Of a DNA stretch of 18,801 nucleotides, positions 1 to 7,999 are shown in pieces. A program made the translations under genes and the position numbers. The notes under the pieces were generated by a model. That model worked only from the letters and a program-made list of their open reading frames with translations, had not been told where the DNA came from and made no database searches. Source of the stretch: an uncultured Cytophagaceae bacterium (GTDB lineage Bacteria > Bacteroidota > Bacteroidia > Cytophagales > Spirosomataceae); assembly GCA_938008575.1 (NCBI GenBank), contig CALLKB010000102.1:1-18801 (forward strand). Direction: 5' to 3'. The stretch's first letter is position 1. Each line of letters starts with the position of its first letter.

Positions 1-1245
1 ACGGAATTGTGCTTGATCTAATTTTAAAGTACCTGCAACCTTCTTCATCGACTTGATCTGCGCGTTACCACCTACACGAGATACCGAAATACCTACGTTG
101 ATCGCTGGACGAATACCTGCGTTAAACAAGTTCGTTTCCAAGAAGATTTGACCATCTGTAATCGAAATTACGTTGGTTGGGATATATGCCGAAACGTCAC
201 CCGCTTGTGTTTCAATGATTGGAAGGGCTGTTAAGCTACCACCACCTTTGACGATACCTTTGATTGACTCAGGCAAGTCGTTCATGTTACGTGCGATTTC
301 ATCTGAATTGTTGATTTTCGCAGCACGCTCCAATAAACGAGAGTGTAGGTAGAAAACGTCACCTGGGTACGCCTCACGTCCTGGTGGACGACGTAACAAC
401 AAGGAAACTTCACGGTATGCTACCGCTTGTTTTGATAAGTCATCATATACAACTAAAGCTGGACGACCTGTATCACGGAAGAATTCACCGATTGCCGCAC
501 CTGTAAATGGCGCATAGAATTGCATTGGAGCTGGATCTGCAGCCGTCGCCGAAACGATTACTGTATATTCCATCGCACCTGCTTTACGTAAAGTTTGCTC
601 AACTTGCTTCACAGTAGAAGCCTTTTGACCAATCGCTACATAAATACAGAATACAGGCTCTCCTTTATCGTAGAATTCTTTTTGATTAATGATTGTATCG
701 ATACAAACAGCTGTTTTACCTGTTTGACGGTCACCGATCACCAACTCACGTTGGCCACGACCTACTGGAATCATCGCATCAATTGCCTTGATACCTGATT
801 GCAATGGTTCTGTTACCGGTTGACGGAAAATTACTCCAGGTGCTTTACGCTCCAAAGGCATTTCGTATAAAGTACCAGCGATAGGTCCATTACCATCGAT
901 TGGCTCACCTAATGTGTTAACCACACGTCCTAAGATACCATCACCTACCTTTACAGAGGCAATTAAATTGGTACGCTTAACGGTATCGCCTTCTTTGATT
1001 TGGCTAGAGTCACCTAAAAGTACAGCTCCTACATTGTCCTCCTCTAAGTTCAAGGCTAAGGCTTTCAAACCGTTTTCGAAAACGATCAATTCACCTGCTT
1101 GTACATTGGAAAGGCCATAAATACGAGCCACACCATCACCCACTTGGAGTACAGTGCCTATTTCTTCTAATTCTGCTTGAGTTTTCGCTTGAGATAATTG
1201 TTCTCTCAAAATTGCCGAAACCTCATCTGGTCTTACTGATGCCAT
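1..1245 (-). CDS. atpA: F-type ATP synthase F1 subunit alpha (partial, C-terminus beyond window)
   Basis: Alpha subunit of the F1 head of ATP synthase, the non-catalytic nucleotide-binding subunit that alternates with beta around gamma on the cytoplasmic face of the inner membrane. Translating the minus strand from the ATG at 1245 gives 415 uninterrupted codons beginning MASVRPDEV and running off the window edge. The usual length is about 500-525 residues, so roughly the last 100 are missing. Seen directly: the N-terminal beta-barrel region ([16 protein letters not shown]), the Walker A motif GDRQTGKT at residues 171-178, and the conserved stretches [22 protein letters not shown] and [23 protein letters not shown] in two parts of the nucleotide-binding domain. 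No atpH or other atp gene precedes it. The next upstream gene is divergent and a -7-like box lies 49-56 nt upstream, so atpA appears to begin its own transcription unit. Confidence 0.97.
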   Translation of the reverse strand, partial: MASVRPDEVSAILREQLSQAKTQAELEEIGTVLQVGDGVARIYGLSNVQAGELIVFENGLKALALNLEEDNVGAVLLGDSSQIKEGDTVKRTNLIASVKVGDGILGRVVNTLGEPIDGNGPIAGTLYEMPLERKAPGVIFRQPVTEPLQSGIKAIDAMIPVGRGQRELVIGDRQTGKTAVCIDTIINQKEFYDKGEPVFCIYVAIGQKASTVKQVEQTLRKAGAMEYTVIVSATAADPAPMQFYAPFTGAAIGEFFRDTGRPALVVYDDLSKQAVAYREVSLLLRRPPGREAYPGDVFYLHSRLLERAAKINNSDEIARNMNDLPESIKGIVKGGGSLTALPIIETQAGDVSAYIPTNVISITDGQIFLETNLFNAGIRPAINVGISVSRVGGNAQIKSMKKVAGTLKLDQAQFR

Positions 1246-1293
1246 ACTAAAGTTTTATGAAGAGTTTAATTTTTGACTATATAATTTCGGGTG

Positions 1294-1301
1294 CAAAATT
1301 A
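1294..1301 (-). promoter_or_regulatory. Candidate Bacteroidota -7 box for atpA
   Basis: On the minus strand this octamer reads TAATTTTG, a perfect match to the Bacteroidota -7 consensus TAnnTTTG, and it is followed by CACCC. It would put the transcription start near 1287 and give a leader of about 40 nt before the atpA ATG. No clean TTG is seen at the usual -33 spacing, so the call rests on the -7 box and its position. Confidence 0.5.
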
Positions 1302-1416
1302 GCTAGGAAATTTCAATATTCCCATAACTTCGGCAAAAAATGAGCTTAATCATAAGACTTTTTTTAGATTCAAGATTTCGTGGATAATTTCTACCTGTTA
1401 AATGCCGTTAATTTTG

Positions 1417-1447
1417 TTGAGTGAGCCACAATTTTCGTGTATCTTCG
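1417..1447 (+). promoter_or_regulatory. Candidate promoter for the FKBP-prc-IMPase-msbA run
   Basis: TTG at 1417-1419 is followed after a 20-nt spacer by TATCTTCG at 1440-1447. This is one mismatch from the Bacteroidota -7 consensus TAnnTTTG with the expected -33 spacing. The start would fall near 1454, giving a short leader of about 20 nt before the FKBP ATG at 1477. The rest of the 231-nt divergent gap 1246-1476 is AT-rich and shows no further gene or RNA. Confidence 0.45.
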
Positions 1448-1476
1448 AAACTTTATTTTGATTTAAATCGATAACT

Positions 1477-2229
1477 ATGCAATTGTCATTTCTTCGTGCG
1501 GCGCTTTTCGCTAGCATCTCTTGCCTTACTTTCGCGTCTTTCGCTCAAACAAAGCCGAAAACAAAAACCAAAGTTGCTCTGACTGTTTCGAAAGTTCCTG
1601 TCAAGCCTTTTAACTCATCGATCGACTCCGTTTCTTATGCAGTTGGTGTATTAGTTGCCCAAAATTTCAAATCGCAAAAAGTGACCTTAAATCCGGAAAT
1701 GGTTGCAAAAGGTTTTGCTTCCGTTACTTCGGGGGGGACCTTGTTGATCAGCGAGCAAGAATGCCAAAGCGTTATGAACAACTTTATGATGAAAAACCAA
1801 CAAGCACAAGCAGCTGAGCAGGCAAAACAATTTGAACCTAACCGCATCGCCGGAGAGAAGTTCCTAGCTGAAAATAAAACCAAAGATTCTGTTATCACGA
1901 CAGCAACCGGTTTGCAATACAAAGTCCTTAAAATGGGGGATGGTCCTAAGCCAAAAGCTTCCGACAAAGTTAAAACCCATTACCATGGAACATTGATCGA
2001 CGGAACAGTGTTTGATTCATCTGTTCAACGCGGCGAGCCTGTTTCTTTTCCAGTTTCAGGTGTTATTCCGGGTTGGGTGGAAGCGCTTCAATTAATGCCT
2101 GTAGGTTCTAAGTTTAAATTATACATTCCTCAAGAATTAGCTTATGGCATTCGCGGAGGTGGTCAAACAATCAAGCCTTATTCTGCCTTGGTATTTGAAG
2201 TGGAATTATTAGCGATCGAAAAAGAATAA
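1477..2229 (+). CDS. Secreted FKBP-type peptidyl-prolyl cis-trans isomerase (Mip/FkpA-like)
   Basis: Predicted periplasmic or outer-membrane-facing foldase that speeds cis-trans isomerisation of prolyl bonds. The 250-residue product starts with a typical signal peptide (positive N-terminus, hydrophobic run, cleavage probably after SFA in ASFAQ, around residue 23). Residues about 45-135 form an alpha-helical N-terminal domain (SYAVGVLVAQNF, then a Q/A-rich helix), as in Mip-type dimeric FKBPs. The catalytic FKBP domain covers about 140-248: HYHGTLIDGTVFDSS from residue 168, VIPGW with the pocket-floor Trp at 200, and LAYG at 221-224. The usual end motif IGPNxxLVF is IKPYSALVF here, a small deviation. 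Only one base separates its stop from the protease gene downstream, which fits a paired folding and degradation unit in the envelope. Confidence 0.93.
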   Translation: MQLSFLRAALFASISCLTFASFAQTKPKTKTKVALTVSKVPVKPFNSSIDSVSYAVGVLVAQNFKSQKVTLNPEMVAKGFASVTSGGTLLISEQECQSVMNNFMMKNQQAQAAEQAKQFEPNRIAGEKFLAENKTKDSVITTATGLQYKVLKMGDGPKPKASDKVKTHYHGTLIDGTVFDSSVQRGEPVSFPVSGVIPGWVEALQLMPVGSKFKLYIPQELAYGIRGGGQTIKPYSALVFEVELLAIEKE

Positions 2230-2230
2230 C

Positions 2231-4330
2231 ATGAAAAGGATACTTCCGATATTAATCCCGCTATCACTTTTAGTTGTCGTTTTTCTTCACGGGAAAACGC
2301 AAGGTAAATTGGAGGTGGCAACCTACCAACAGGGCGACCTGCAACCTACGGATACGCAACGAAAGGTGGAGCGATTGGTATTTGGTATATTAAGTAATTA
2401 CCATTATCGGAAGGTACCTGTCAACGATTCCTTGTCTTCGAAAATTTTTGATGCTTATTTAAAAGATTTGGATCCTAACAAGGCCTATTTCTTAGCTTCG
2501 GATATTGAAGAGGTTGAGAAATACCGCTACACGATTGATGAGCAATTGAATTTAGGGGATTTAACATCGGCTTTTCAGATTTATAATCTATATCAGAAGC
2601 GCATGTTGGAGCGTTTTGCTTATGTAGATAAGGTGATTAAACAGCCGATGGATTTTAACATCGACGAAGCCTATCAACCCGATCGCGAAAAAGCAGCTTG
2701 GGCAAAATCTACTGCTGAATTGGATGATTACTGGCGCAAAGACGTGAAGCGTCAATTGTTAGATTGGAAAATCGGAGGCAAAGCGGATACAACGGCTGTA
2801 CGTGAATTGAATGATCGTTATAAGCGTTCGGCCAAATACATGGCACGTACGCGTGCAGAAGATGTTTTTCAGGTTTTCATGAATGCATACACGGAAAGCA
2901 TCGATCCGCATACTTCCTATATGATTCCGAAGGCGGCTCAAGAGTTCAATAAGGATATGGCCCAAAGTTTTGAGGGCATTGGAGCAACGCTCCGTTTGGA
3001 AGGGGATTATGTAACCATTCAAGATTTAGTTCCCGGTGGGCCTGCGTTTCGGTCTAAACAAATTAATCCCAAAGATCGCATCGTAGGTGTTGCCCAAGGG
3101 GATGATGGTGCGTTCGTGGATGTGATTGGTTGGTTTACAGATGATGCAGTCAAATTAATTCGCGGTCCCAAAGGAACTGTCGTTCGTTTGAAGATTTTGC
3201 CGGGGTCAGGAGTTACTGGGTCGCCAACTACCGAGGTTCGAATTGTACGTGAGAAAATCAAATTAGAAGAGCAGACTGCCAAGAAAGAAATTTTGAATTT
3301 CAAGCAGGGGGCGTCTACCTATAAATTAGGTTTGATTACGATTCCGATGTTCTACCGTGATTTTGAAGGAGCTCGTAAGCGTGAGGCTGATTTTAAATCG
3401 ACTTCCGCGGATGTCCGCAAGTTTTTGAATGAATTCAAACAAGAAGGAATTGATGGGCTTGTCATCGACTTGCGTAATAATGGAGGTGGTTCCTTAGTGG
3501 AAGCTGTCGAATTAACAGGTTTATTTATTCCGAAAGGGCCTGTCGTTCAGCGCAAGCAGTCGGACGGTAAAATTTCCCAAGAAATCGACCGCGACCCCGC
3601 TCAAGTATATGATGGCCCGATGGCGATTATGATCAATCGTTTTTCTGCCTCAGCATCTGAAATTTTTGCTGCCGCGATTCAAGATTACAAGCGTGGAATT
3701 ATCGTAGGTGAACAATCGTATGGAAAAGGTACGGTACAGTCGGTGATCGATTTAGACAACTACATGGCGAATGAAAAAGATCCGGTAGGCCAATTGAAAA
3801 TTACCTTGGAGAAATTTTATCGTGTGAATGGTTCCTCTACGCAGCACAAAGGCGTTAGTCCTGATTTTGCTTTGCCTTCAGCATTTTCGGCTGAGGAGTT
3901 TGGGGAGAGTTCACAGCCTTCGGCTTTGCCTTGGGATATGATACCAACAACAGCTTACACGCCTACGAATACGATTGTAGCGCCGGCTTTGGCACATTTA
4001 CAAGCGGCATTCCAGACTCGTCTAAAGACAAAGCCTGATTTGATCAAATTGAAACAAGATTTTGAGCGTTGGAAGAAAATCAAGGAGCAAAATTCCATTT
4101 CACTGAATTTCGATAAGCGGAAGAAGGAATTAGATGAGCAGAAGAAAAAACCGGATGAGTCACAAGCGGTGATGGATGCTTTAGGAGGAACCGAAGAGAC
4201 AGCTGGAGATAAAGATAAGAAAGAGAAAGCTGCAGATAAGCATGCTAAGGATGCATATTTAAAAGAAACCCAACAGATTTTATCCGATTGGATTTCATCA
4301 GGTGCGCACAAAATTGCCAAAGTAAAATGA
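2231..4330 (+). CDS. prc: Carboxy-terminal processing protease, Tsp/Prc type (S41 family)
   Basis: Periplasmic serine protease that recognises non-polar C-termini through a PDZ domain and degrades or trims envelope proteins. The 699 residues are close to the E. coli Tsp length (about 680). Order: hydrophobic N-terminal signal or anchor (about 5-20), the Tsp N-terminal helical domain (about 40-235, including LKDLDPNKAYFLASDIEE), PDZ (about 245-340, starting SFEGIGATLRLEGDYV), the peptidase core (about 360-560, with GLVIDLRNNGGG), and a lysine/glutamate-rich C-terminal domain. The catalytic residues can be placed: S474 in FSASASEIFAAA, D485 in IQDYKRG and K499 in SYGKGTVQ. Their spacing of 11 and 25 residues matches the E. 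coli triad S430/D441/K455. The ATG at 2231 follows the FKBP stop by one base, and the stop overlaps the next start as ATGA, so translational coupling is likely. Confidence 0.96.
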   Translation: MKRILPILIPLSLLVVVFLHGKTQGKLEVATYQQGDLQPTDTQRKVERLVFGILSNYHYRKVPVNDSLSSKIFDAYLKDLDPNKAYFLASDIEEVEKYRYTIDEQLNLGDLTSAFQIYNLYQKRMLERFAYVDKVIKQPMDFNIDEAYQPDREKAAWAKSTAELDDYWRKDVKRQLLDWKIGGKADTTAVRELNDRYKRSAKYMARTRAEDVFQVFMNAYTESIDPHTSYMIPKAAQEFNKDMAQSFEGIGATLRLEGDYVTIQDLVPGGPAFRSKQINPKDRIVGVAQGDDGAFVDVIGWFTDDAVKLIRGPKGTVVRLKILPGSGVTGSPTTEVRIVREKIKLEEQTAKKEILNFKQGASTYKLGLITIPMFYRDFEGARKREADFKSTSADVRKFLNEFKQEGIDGLVIDLRNNGGGSLVEAVELTGLFIPKGPVVQRKQSDGKISQEIDRDPAQVYDGPMAIMINRFSASASEIFAAAIQDYKRGIIVGEQSYGKGTVQSVIDLDNYMANEKDPVGQLKITLEKFYRVNGSSTQHKGVSPDFALPSAFSAEEFGESSQPSALPWDMIPTTAYTPTNTIVAPALAHLQAAFQTRLKTKPDLIKLKQDFERWKKIKEQNSISLNFDKRKKELDEQKKKPDESQAVMDALGGTEETAGDKDKKEKAADKHAKDAYLKETQQILSDWISSGAHKIAKVK

Positions 4331-5130
4331 TTGATTTAGCTCTCATTCTGGAAAATGCCAAACCCATCGTGCGTGAAACGGGTGTTTGGATTCAGTCCAT
4401 GGTGAACAACATTGGCGAATCAGATATCCAATATAAAGGAACGAATGATTTGGTTTCTTTTGTGGACCAAACGGCCGAAGCGCGTTTGAAAGAAGGCTTG
4501 TCGGCGATTTTCCCCGAAGCGGGTTTTGTCGCTGAAGAATCGGCTTCCGATTACAGTGAAGTGGGCGACGGCTATTATTGGGTTATCGATCCTTTGGATG
4601 GTACCACCAATTTCTTGCATCGCTTGCCCATTTATGCCGTTTCGGTTGGCTTGATTTATCAGAAACAACCAATTTTAGGTCTGATTTATGAACCTAATCG
4701 TGATGAATTGTTTTATGCGGCGAAAGGACATGGAGCCTATTTGAATGAGCATGTGATTCAGGTGTCCCAACAAGCTTTCATGAGCAAGAGTTTATTAGCT
4801 ACGGGATTTCCATATTACGATTTTTCATATCAGGATCAATATCTGGCTTTATTAAAGGAATTGATGCGCACTTCCCATGGTTTACGCCGGATGGGTGCAG
4901 CTGCAATAGATTTAGCATATACAGCTTGTGGTCGATTTGAGGGCTTTTTCGAAGCAAATTTAAAACCTTGGGATGTCGCGGCAGGAAAGATAATTATTGA
5001 AGAAGCCGGCGGACGAGTGACTAATTTTAGTGGGGGAGATGCCGTGATCTTTGAAGGAGAAATAATTGGAGCGGGGCCTATATTTGATGAATTTTTAGGA
5101 ACTTTACAGGCCAAATGGTTTGTTGACTAA
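4327..5130 (+). CDS. Inositol monophosphatase family protein (SuhB/CysQ superfamily)
   Basis: Mg2+-dependent sugar- or inositol-phosphate phosphatase family, cytoplasmic, 267 residues, the usual length. Metal-site motifs are all present: E70-E71 in GFVAEES, the DPLDGTTNF motif with D88 and D91, and WDVAAG at 215-220 with D216. These correspond to the metal ligands of human IMPA1 (E70, D90, D93, D220). The start is taken at ATG 4327, which overlaps the protease stop as ATGA and gives MIDLALILENAKPIV, the normal family N-terminus. The longer in-frame start at 4288 would add 13 residues read inside the protease gene and is less likely. The true substrate (inositol-1-phosphate, fructose-bisphosphate, PAP and others) cannot be decided from the sequence. 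Confidence 0.93.
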   Translation: MIDLALILENAKPIVRETGVWIQSMVNNIGESDIQYKGTNDLVSFVDQTAEARLKEGLSAIFPEAGFVAEESASDYSEVGDGYYWVIDPLDGTTNFLHRLPIYAVSVGLIYQKQPILGLIYEPNRDELFYAAKGHGAYLNEHVIQVSQQAFMSKSLLATGFPYYDFSYQDQYLALLKELMRTSHGLRRMGAAAIDLAYTACGRFEGFFEANLKPWDVAAGKIIIEEAGGRVTNFSGGDAVIFEGEIIGAGPIFDEFLGTLQAKWFVD

Positions 5131-5132
5131 GC

Positions 5133-5294
5133 ATGGAACAAATAATCATCTTCTTGGTATTTGCTGCGGCATTATTCTATTTAGGTAGATTGGTGTATCA
5201 ACAATTTTGGGGTAAAACGGCGGGTCAATGCGCCAAAGGTTGCGGTACTTGTGCAGCCAGTTCACTCGATAAAATCGAATCCATTGAAAGATAA
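5133..5294 (+). CDS. Small FeoB-associated-type Cys-rich membrane protein
   Basis: A 53-residue protein beginning at ATG 5133, two bases after the phosphatase stop. Residues 4-22 form a single hydrophobic membrane helix (IIIFLVFAAALFYLGRLVY). A glycine-cysteine cluster QCAKGCGTCAAS follows at 32-43 with cysteines 33, 37 and 40, and then a short charged tail. This layout (N-terminal helix, GR-hydrophobic-Y segment, C-x3-C-x2-C cluster) is that of the FeoB-associated Cys-rich membrane proteins (the Pfam family once labelled virus attachment protein p12), which occur by ferrous iron transporters. No feoA or feoB is visible here, so a link to iron is family knowledge only. Its last codons overlap the alternative starts of the exporter gene. 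Confidence 0.75.
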   Translation: MEQIIIFLVFAAALFYLGRLVYQQFWGKTAGQCAKGCGTCAASSLDKIESIER

Positions 5295-7038
5295 GGAAAG
5301 CGGAAAAATTGTTGATTTGCAGATTATCCGACGGATTTATGGCTTTATCAAGCCTTATAAATTTCGGTTCTGGTTTCTCGTGGGCTTGATTTTGTGCATG
5401 GCAGGGGTGTCACCTGTGATTCCCTTGATGATACGTTATACGCTCGATCATTTTGTGAGTTTGGATAAAATGGCCGACTTGCTTCGCATGTTTTTCATCA
5501 TGATCGCCGTGCTTTTCGCACAAACAGGATTACAGTTTTCTACCAGTTATTTAGCAGGCTATCTAGGTCAAACGGTTATTCGTGACATTCGTGTTCAATT
5601 GTATGCCAAAATCGTCGATTTGAAATTAGCTTTTTTTGATGCCACGCCCATCGGTCGTTTGGTGACACGAACGGTCTCAGATATCGAGACCTTGAATGAT
5701 GTGTTTTCAGAAGGATTAGCATCTATTGCGGGGGATTTGTTGCAATTGTTTTTGATTATTGGCGTCATGTTCTACACGGATTGGCGTTTGACTTTGGTAA
5801 TCTTGGCCACGGTTCCATTCATGGTGTTCTCTACTTATGTGTTCAAAGAATACATCAAGAAATCCTTTAATGAAGTTCGCGTTGCGGTAGCGAACTTAAA
5901 TTCCTTTGTTCAAGAGCATATTTCAGGGATGATGATTGTGCAATTATTTCATGCAGAAAAGCGGGAATTAGCCAAGTTTAATCAAATTAATCAAGATCAT
6001 CGCGATGCGAATATTCGGGGTATTTTAGCTTATTCCGTGTATTTTCCAGTAGCGGATGTGATTTCAGCAGTAGGATCCGGTTTCGTGGTTTGGATGGCTT
6101 CGACTTATATTTTGAAGGAACAAATCACGGTGGGTACGTTGACAGCCTTCATCATGTTTATTAACTTATTTTTCCGACCAATCAGGATGTTGGCAGATCG
6201 TTTTAATACACTGCAAATGGGCATTGTTTCGACAGAGCGTATTTTGACCTTGTTGGACTCCAAAGATTACATTCAGAATAATGGGAAGATTTTAGCAGAT
6301 AAACTCAAAGGAGACATCGTATTTGACAAGGTGACTTTTGCTTACAATGAACCCGAGTGGGTTGTGAAGCAGGTGAGTTTTGAAGTTCCTTCCGGACAAA
6401 CCTTAGCGATTGTAGGTGCAACAGGTGCTGGTAAATCATCTATTATTGGATTATTGGGTCGTATGTATGATTGCCAAAAAGGAGAAATTCGTATCGATGG
6501 TGTTGCTTTGCCTGACTATGAGATTCATAGTTTGCGAAAGAACATAGCCGTTGTTTTGCAGGATGTATTTTTATTTAGTGCATCTATCGCCTACAACATT
6601 CATTTAGGTGATGAGTCTATTTCGCAAAAGAAGATTGAAGAGGCTGCTAAAGCGGTAGGTGTGCATGATTTTATTATGTCCTTGCCGGGAGGATATGCTT
6701 ATGAAGTGATGGAGCGTGGGGCGACTCTAAGTGTGGGTCAGCGCCAATTGATCTCCTTTGTACGTGCCATGGTGCATGATCCGAAGATTATTATTTTGGA
6801 TGAAGCAACTTCATCGGTTGACTCGGAGTCGGAGGGGATGATCCAACAAGCCATTGCAACTTTGATGCAAGGAAGAACAGCCGTTGTTATTGCGCATCGC
6901 TTGTCGACGATTCGAAATGCGCATCAAATTTTGGTGATGGATAAAGGGGAAATTAAAGAACGCGGTACACACGAGGAATTATTGAAGCAAGCAGGATTGT
7001 ATGCTCAATTGTATCATTTACAATTTAGTCGTAATTAA
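5284..7038 (+). CDS. ABC exporter half-transporter, fused permease and ATPase (MsbA-like)
   Basis: Homodimeric inner-membrane exporter of the lipid A/multidrug type. About 584 residues: a six-helix transmembrane domain (about 20-310) followed by a nucleotide-binding domain. Seen in the ATPase: Walker A GATGAGKS at 378-385, Q-loop VLQDVFLFS, signature LSVGQ at 482-486 (degenerate, usually LSGGQ), Walker B IIILDEATSSVD with catalytic E507, and switch histidine in IAHRLSTI. No in-frame ATG exists upstream, as a stop lies at 5182. The start is either TTG 5284 (MKDKESGKIVDL, A-rich upstream, 11-nt overlap with the preceding gene) or GTG 5251 (11 residues longer, 44-nt overlap). I favour TTG because homologues begin near the SGK-D motif. 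MsbA function in lipid A flipping is inferred from family and from nearby envelope genes; a multidrug or peptide exporter is possible. Confidence 0.92.
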   Translation: MKDKESGKIVDLQIIRRIYGFIKPYKFRFWFLVGLILCMAGVSPVIPLMIRYTLDHFVSLDKMADLLRMFFIMIAVLFAQTGLQFSTSYLAGYLGQTVIRDIRVQLYAKIVDLKLAFFDATPIGRLVTRTVSDIETLNDVFSEGLASIAGDLLQLFLIIGVMFYTDWRLTLVILATVPFMVFSTYVFKEYIKKSFNEVRVAVANLNSFVQEHISGMMIVQLFHAEKRELAKFNQINQDHRDANIRGILAYSVYFPVADVISAVGSGFVVWMASTYILKEQITVGTLTAFIMFINLFFRPIRMLADRFNTLQMGIVSTERILTLLDSKDYIQNNGKILADKLKGDIVFDKVTFAYNEPEWVVKQVSFEVPSGQTLAIVGATGAGKSSIIGLLGRMYDCQKGEIRIDGVALPDYEIHSLRKNIAVVLQDVFLFSASIAYNIHLGDESISQKKIEEAAKAVGVHDFIMSLPGGYAYEVMERGATLSVGQRQLISFVRAMVHDPKIIILDEATSSVDSESEGMIQQAIATLMQGRTAVVIAHRLSTIRNAHQILVMDKGEIKERGTHEELLKQAGLYAQLYHLQFSRN

Positions 7039-7042
7039 TCCG

Positions 7043-7050
7043 TATATTTG
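7043..7050 (+). promoter_or_regulatory. Candidate -7 box immediately upstream of bamD
   Basis: TATATTTG is a perfect match to the Bacteroidota consensus TAnnTTTG and ends only 6 nt before the bamD ATG at 7057. If used, transcription would begin at or within a base or two of the start codon, giving a leaderless or nearly leaderless message. No good TTG lies at the -33 spacing, so this could be chance in AT-rich sequence. Confidence 0.4.
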
Positions 7051-7056
7051 AGGCTT

Positions 7057-7947
7057 ATGAAATTGAAAAATTATATACTAGTTGGTTTTATCGCAATCCT
7101 TGGTTTGAGTTCTTGCGGTAAGTTCGAGAAGTTCCGTAAGAGTGCAAGTTTGCCTGTTAAATACAAGGCGGCTGTGGACTACTATAAAAAGAAGGATTTT
7201 GATAAGGCTAGCATCTTATTTGATGAGATTCTACCTTTGATGAAGGGGGATTCTACGCAGGAAATGGCTACATATTACCAAGCCTATTGTGATTTTAATT
7301 TAGGAAATTATACTGTTGCGAATGCCCATTTTAAGAAGTTTTACGAGGTTTTCTCGCGCAGTGAATATGCGGAAGAGGCGATATATATGTCGGCATTTTC
7401 CATGTATAAAGATTCTCCTAATTTCAATTTAGACCAAACGGGGACCTTAACAGCGATCAATGAATTGCAGAGCTATTTGAATAATTATCCGGATACCAAA
7501 TTCAAGGATGAGTGTTCGAATATGATTAAGGAATTGCGTCGTAAATTGGAACGTAAGGCCTACGAAAAGGCCAAATTGTATCACAAGACATCTTCATTTA
7601 ATATTGCTTCATTGAAATCATCTGTGATTGAGATTACAAACTTTCAGCGAGACTTTCCAGATTCAGATTATAATGAGGAAATGGCTTACTTAAAGGTTTT
7701 GGCTCAATTTGATTTGGCAAACAGTACGATTGAATCGAAGCAAAAGGAACGTTTTTCCGATGCGTCGAAATTTTATTTAGAATTAGTGGATAAATATCCA
7801 CAGAGTGCATTTTTGAAGGATGCGGAGAAGATGTACGACAAGAGCAATCAAGAGCTAGAGCGAATCACGAAGTTGGAAGCGGAGCAGAAAGCTTTATTAG
7901 AAAAAGAGAAGTCGAATACGTCAAAATTGACCACGAGTCCTCAATAG
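7057..7947 (+). CDS. bamD: Outer membrane protein assembly factor BamD (lipoprotein)
   Basis: Lipoprotein of the BAM complex, which inserts beta-barrel proteins into the outer membrane. It is held in the periplasm by a lipid on its N-terminal cysteine and binds BamA through TPR repeats. From ATG 7057 the product has 296 residues. The signal peptide ends in a lipobox LSSC with the lipidated Cys at 20. TPR-like helical pairs follow: YYKKKDFDKASILFDEILP, ATYYQAYCDFNLGNYTVA with HFKKFYEVFSRSEYAEEAIYM, then LQSYLNNYPDTKFKDE and FYLELVDKYPQSAFLKDAE. The NYPDT and KYPQSAF signatures are typical of BamD. The C-terminal charged tail is longer than in the 245-residue E. coli protein, as is usual in Bacteroidota. 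A TTG three codons upstream at 7048 is unlikely as start, since it lies inside the promoter-like box. Confidence 0.9.
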   Translation: MKLKNYILVGFIAILGLSSCGKFEKFRKSASLPVKYKAAVDYYKKKDFDKASILFDEILPLMKGDSTQEMATYYQAYCDFNLGNYTVANAHFKKFYEVFSRSEYAEEAIYMSAFSMYKDSPNFNLDQTGTLTAINELQSYLNNYPDTKFKDECSNMIKELRRKLERKAYEKAKLYHKTSSFNIASLKSSVIEITNFQRDFPDSDYNEEMAYLKVLAQFDLANSTIESKQKERFSDASKFYLELVDKYPQSAFLKDAEKMYDKSNQELERITKLEAEQKALLEKEKSNTSKLTTSPQ

Positions 7948-7967
7948 TTTATTTCAGAAAATTATCT

Positions 7968-7975
7968 TATTTTTG
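7968..7975 (+). promoter_or_regulatory. Candidate -7 box upstream of the omega-subunit gene
   Basis: TATTTTTG matches TAnnTTTG exactly, is followed by CAACC, and lies 24 nt before the ATG at 8000. It suggests the omega gene can be transcribed separately from bamD, with a leader of about 17-18 nt. No strong TTG at -33 is seen. Confidence 0.45.
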
Positions 7976-7999
7976 CAACCTTAATTAAAATTCAAAGAG

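Noticed and set aside
595..1120. Two plus-strand open frames of 67-68 codons within atpA
   Set aside because: They lie antisense to a well-conserved atpA reading frame and have no recognisable protein features.
4288..4326. Longer start for the inositol-monophosphatase-family gene
   Set aside because: The extra 13 residues are read inside the protease gene, do not resemble family N-termini, and the ATG at 4327 forms a normal ATGA overlap.
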